From Haloterrigena sp. KLK7 (GTDB taxonomy: Archaea > Halobacteriota > Halobacteria > Halobacteriales > Natrialbaceae): a stretch of 64,000 nt of DNA. The stretch is taken from assembly GCF_037914945.1 (NCBI RefSeq), contig NZ_CP149787.1, positions 1,984,001-2,048,000 on the forward strand. The letters run 5' to 3'. Under the pieces are notes generated by a model. The model searched no databases, was not told where the DNA came from, and saw only the letters and a list, made by a program, of their open reading frames with translations. Positions 61,639 through 64,000 of this stretch are shown piece by piece; position 1 is the stretch's first letter; each line of letters opens with the position of its first letter. A program made the position numbers and the translations under genes.

Positions 61639-63123
61639 TCAGTCCGCCCCCAGTCGCTCGAAGTAAATCGCCCGCCGCTCGTCGGCCGCGGGCGTCGTGA
61701 CCAGCGAGACGGCGACGGTGACGACGAGACCGAGTCCCATACCGACGATGCCGGCCGTCCATCCGGCGTAGCTGCCGGGGACGAACGCGAAGAAGAGACT
61801 GGCGAGGTAGAACGCCTGGCTGATCAGGATTCCCGCAGTGATTCCGGTTCGGGTCGTCCGGCGCCAGTAGAGGGCCACGAGCACGGGAAACGCGAGCTGC
61901 GCGAAGCCGCTGAAGGCCGCGTCCCCGAGTTCGAACAGCGTCGCGGGGTTCAGGAGGCTCGCGACGAACGCCGCCGTGGCGAAGATCACGACGACGCTGC
62001 GAGCGATCAGGTCCTCGGTTCGCTCGGAGAGCGCCCACCCGAAACGGGCGAGGGTCGGTCGGCACAGGTCCCGGGTGAAGTACGACGACCCCGACAGCAG
62101 CATCGAGTCCGAAGAGGACATCATCGCCGCCATCGCGCCCGCGATGACGAGCGCGGCGAACCAGATCGGCGTGTACTCGGCGAGCACGATCGGGAGCACG
62201 TTGCCCCCCTCCGGTACCGTCACGTCGAGGCCGGCGGCCCACGCGCCGAGCATGAACGAGGGGAGGAACAGCAGGACGCAGAGGATCGGCCAGAGGGCGA
62301 AGGAGCGCTTGAGCACCGTCTTCGAGCCGGCGGCGAAGAACCGCTGGTTGACCTGCGGGAACATCGCGACGCCGAAGCCGATCGTGATCGCCGTCGAGAG
62401 CATCCACTGGGCCGTGTAGTAGTCGCTCCCCAACGAGAGGAAGCGGGCGGTCTCCTCGCTCGCCGCGAGCGCCTCCGTCGCCGCCCCGGCGCCGCCGATT
62501 TCGGCGAGCACCCACAGCAGAGCGACCCAGGTCGTCACGAGCATGAACGCGCCCTGCAGGGTGTCGGTCCAGGCGATGCCGCGCATTCCGGCGGCGACGA
62601 CGTAGAGGATCATGAACGCGGTGATCAACCCCGCGCCGGCGGCGTAGGAGATCGCGCCCTCGGTCAGCGCCTCGAGCGCGGTCCCGGCGCCGACCTGCTG
62701 GAGCATTATGTAGGGAAACAGCCACAGCAGGCTGACACCGGCGACCAGCGCCCGAAGTCCCCGCGAGCCGAAGCGGTCGCCGAGCATCTCGCCGAGCGTG
62801 ACGTAGCCGTACCGGCGCCCGAGCAGCCACTGCTTGTAGCCGATGACGTACCAGAGAATGGCGAAGATGATCCCGTCCATCAGTCCCATGACCAGCACCC
62901 ACTCGGGGCCCTGCGCGTAGGCGATGTTCGGCCCGGCGAAGAAGGTGAACGCCGACAGTAGCGTCGCGAAGGTGGTAAAGAGGAGGACGACCGTCCCCAG
63001 CGTCCGACTCGCCAGGTAGAAGTCCTCCGCGGTCCGGTCGGTCAGCCGATAGGCGACCAGCCCGATCGCCAGCGCCAATAGCAGGTAGCCGACGATGATC
63101 CCCAACTGTAGGGCGACGCTCAC
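61639..63123 (-). CDS. Sodium:solute symporter (SSS) family transporter
   Basis: A 494-residue protein with about 13 helices and the SSS hallmarks: YLLLALAIGLVAYRLTDRTAEDFYLASRTLG, FTTFATLLSAFTFFAGPNIAYAQG, GMRGIAWTDTLQGAFML and AMAAMMSSSDSMLLSGSSYFTRDL. It takes up a small organic molecule with sodium. It starts at GTG 63123, overlapping the stop of the DUF3311 gene (GTGA). Pairing of DUF3311 with SSS carriers of the acetate or pantothenate type is common and suggests an accessory subunit. Confidence 0.94.
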   Translation of the reverse strand: MSVALQLGIIVGYLLLALAIGLVAYRLTDRTAEDFYLASRTLGTVVLLFTTFATLLSAFTFFAGPNIAYAQGPEWVLVMGLMDGIIFAILWYVIGYKQWLLGRRYGYVTLGEMLGDRFGSRGLRALVAGVSLLWLFPYIMLQQVGAGTALEALTEGAISYAAGAGLITAFMILYVVAAGMRGIAWTDTLQGAFMLVTTWVALLWVLAEIGGAGAATEALAASEETARFLSLGSDYYTAQWMLSTAITIGFGVAMFPQVNQRFFAAGSKTVLKRSFALWPILCVLLFLPSFMLGAWAAGLDVTVPEGGNVLPIVLAEYTPIWFAALVIAGAMAAMMSSSDSMLLSGSSYFTRDLCRPTLARFGWALSERTEDLIARSVVVIFATAAFVASLLNPATLFELGDAAFSGFAQLAFPVLVALYWRRTTRTGITAGILISQAFYLASLFFAFVPGSYAGWTAGIVGMGLGLVVTVAVSLVTTPAADERRAIYFERLGAD

Positions 63124-63422
63124 GGCCGATCACCTCCCGTTGCCGGTCGCGACGAGCGATCCCCGTGCTCGAGACTCGAGGCCTCCGACCCGTTCGCCTC
63201 GCTCGAGTCGCCCTCGCGTCCGGGTTCGATGCCGATACCCCACGCCCGCTGGGCGAACGCCCAGAAGACGGCGGACGCGAGTCCCATCCAGCCGACGTGC
63301 CACCAGAGCCACAGCGGCAGGCCGGCGACGACCGTCGAATCGCCCCAGAGGAACCACGGGACCGCCAGCGCACAGAGGACGATCCCGACCGCGCCCCATC
63401 CCAGAAGTTGCAGTCGGCGCAT
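63120..63422 (-). CDS. DUF3311 family small membrane protein
   Basis: A 100-residue protein with two helices: LLGWGAVGIVLCALAVPWFLWG and LWLWWHVGWMGLASAVFWAF. The Pro-Trp-Phe and Trp-rich second helix is typical of DUF3311. The last 35 residues are a charged Glu/Ser/Arg tail, longer than in most members. It is translationally coupled to the symporter, so it is probably its accessory subunit. The ATG at 63422 is used rather than 63464. Confidence 0.85.
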   Translation of the reverse strand: MRRLQLLGWGAVGIVLCALAVPWFLWGDSTVVAGLPLWLWWHVGWMGLASAVFWAFAQRAWGIGIEPGREGDSSEANGSEASSLEHGDRSSRPATGGDRP

Positions 63423-63638
63423 ATCCGGGTGTTCGGCCCGACGTTGGTAACAGTTTCCCTTCAACCGTGGTCGTTGAAGAAGTTTCGTTATCGATAGCGC
63501 GAGAGCGTTCTCCGCCGGGATTTCGAGGCTGAAATCGCTCTTTCGCCTGCTCGAGAAACTGGTCGTCCCAAGCTAAAATCGCTCTTTCAGACAGGACAAA
63601 ACGTATAGTAATCGCCGAACGAGTACGACGCGAACCAC

Positions 63639-64000
63639 ATGGCTCGGCTGTTCCCGTTTCGCTCCGAACCCGCCGAGAACGAGGGCCGGCCGCGTATCGT
63701 CGGGCTCGAGGGCGAGGACGCCGACGCGGTCTTTAGCGCGCTCTCCTCGACGACGGCCCGCCGGATCTACGCGCGCCTCGACGAGGACCCCGGCACGCCC
63801 AGCGACGTCGCCGAGGCCATCGACTCCTCGATCCAGAACGTCCGCTACCACCTCGAGAACTTAGAGGAGGCGGGGCTCGTCGAGGTCGTCGACACCTGGT
63901 ACTCCTCGCGGGGCAACGAGATGAGCGTCTACGCGACGACCGACGGGCCGCTGATCGTCACGAGCGACGAGTCGACGGCCAGTCGGCTTCGCGAGGCCCT
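63639..64000 (+). CDS. ArsR-like winged-helix regulator (C-terminus outside window)
   Basis: The gene starts at ATG 63639 and runs off the right edge after about 120 codons. After MARLFPFRSEPAENEG the winged helix reads AVFSALSSTTARRIYARLDED, DVAEAIDSSIQNVRYHLENLEEAGLVEVVDTWYSS and RGNEMSVYATTDGPLIV, the ArsR/HTH_20 pattern common in haloarchaea. It is divergent from the symporter operon with 216 nt between and could regulate it. The missing C-terminus may hold membrane helices, as in some relatives. Confidence 0.88.
   Translation, partial: MARLFPFRSEPAENEGRPRIVGLEGEDADAVFSALSSTTARRIYARLDEDPGTPSDVAEAIDSSIQNVRYHLENLEEAGLVEVVDTWYSSRGNEMSVYATTDGPLIVTSDESTASRLREA

Noticed and set aside
61147-62961. 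604-codon Arg/Glu-rich frame opposite the SDR and symporter genes
   Set aside because: It crosses two well-defined genes on the other strand and shows the low-complexity Arg/Glu/Gly pattern of antisense reading.

Overview
The window looks like chromosome from an extremely halophilic archaeon (class Halobacteria, most likely the Natrialbaceae). The signs are very high G+C, a strongly acidic proteome, very frequent CTCGAG, Tat-type secretion and lipoprotein signals, TATA boxes about 27 nt before start codons (leaderless transcripts), and many haloarchaea-only small proteins. No tRNA, rRNA, CRISPR array or replication origin was seen.

Layout. 1-6.1 kb: the 5' part of a DUF1405 membrane protein, an acetoacetate-decarboxylase-like protein, PdxS (vitamin B6), homoserine kinase and an FAD oxidoreductase with a Ser/Pro-rich insert. 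6.2-11 kb: a divergent pair made of a methyl-accepting chemotaxis transducer and a Tat lipoprotein solute-binding protein, resembling the Halobacterium BasT/BasB pair. 11-25 kb: an MFS transporter, a polysaccharide deacetylase lipoprotein, a pyridine-nucleotide oxidoreductase, an aldo/keto reductase, a methyltransferase, a sensor histidine kinase and CarB. 25.1-26.8 kb: an AT-rich island with a three-gene operon (Gly/Ala-rich peptide, two-helix membrane protein, SpoIIM/DUF95 protein) followed by the wreck of a bacterio-opsin-activator-type HTH gene. 26.8-40 kb: membrane and lipid genes (YdjM-like, PHP, CDP-alcohol phosphotransferase), an ABC-2 type exporter split over two loci, a cupin gene with an apparent metal-regulator operator, a secreted EEP phosphatase and a fused FolC-FolP folate enzyme. 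39.5-40.4 kb: a second small AT-rich patch with a 38-residue membrane peptide and a lipoprotein. 40.4-54 kb: acidic and membrane proteins of unknown role, an aldo/keto reductase, a small HTH regulator with its DUF7521-like partner, a bile-acid:sodium symporter family protein, a Nudix protein, FAU-1, PrsW and a large acidic PRC-barrel protein with tandem repeats. 54-64 kb: UbaA (E1-like), zinc-ribbon micro-proteins, a UvrD-type helicase coupled to an M24-like pseudoenzyme, riboflavin synthase, an atypical SDR, a sodium:solute symporter with DUF3311, and the start of an ArsR-like regulator.

Most of the window is ordinary core chromosome. The best candidate for something undescribed is the operon at 25298-26327. 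Its gene content resembles a stripped-down circular-bacteriocin cluster: a hydrophobic Gly/Ala-rich precursor, a small hydrophobic partner that could give immunity, and a DUF95/SpoIIM membrane protein. It sits in a compositionally foreign island, and the assignment is an inference from gene content only. Other notable items are a pair of hairpin-rich interspersed repeats (53.85 and 60.56 kb), several perfect inverted repeats placed as operators, and three proteins that have lost or changed their canonical active-site residues.
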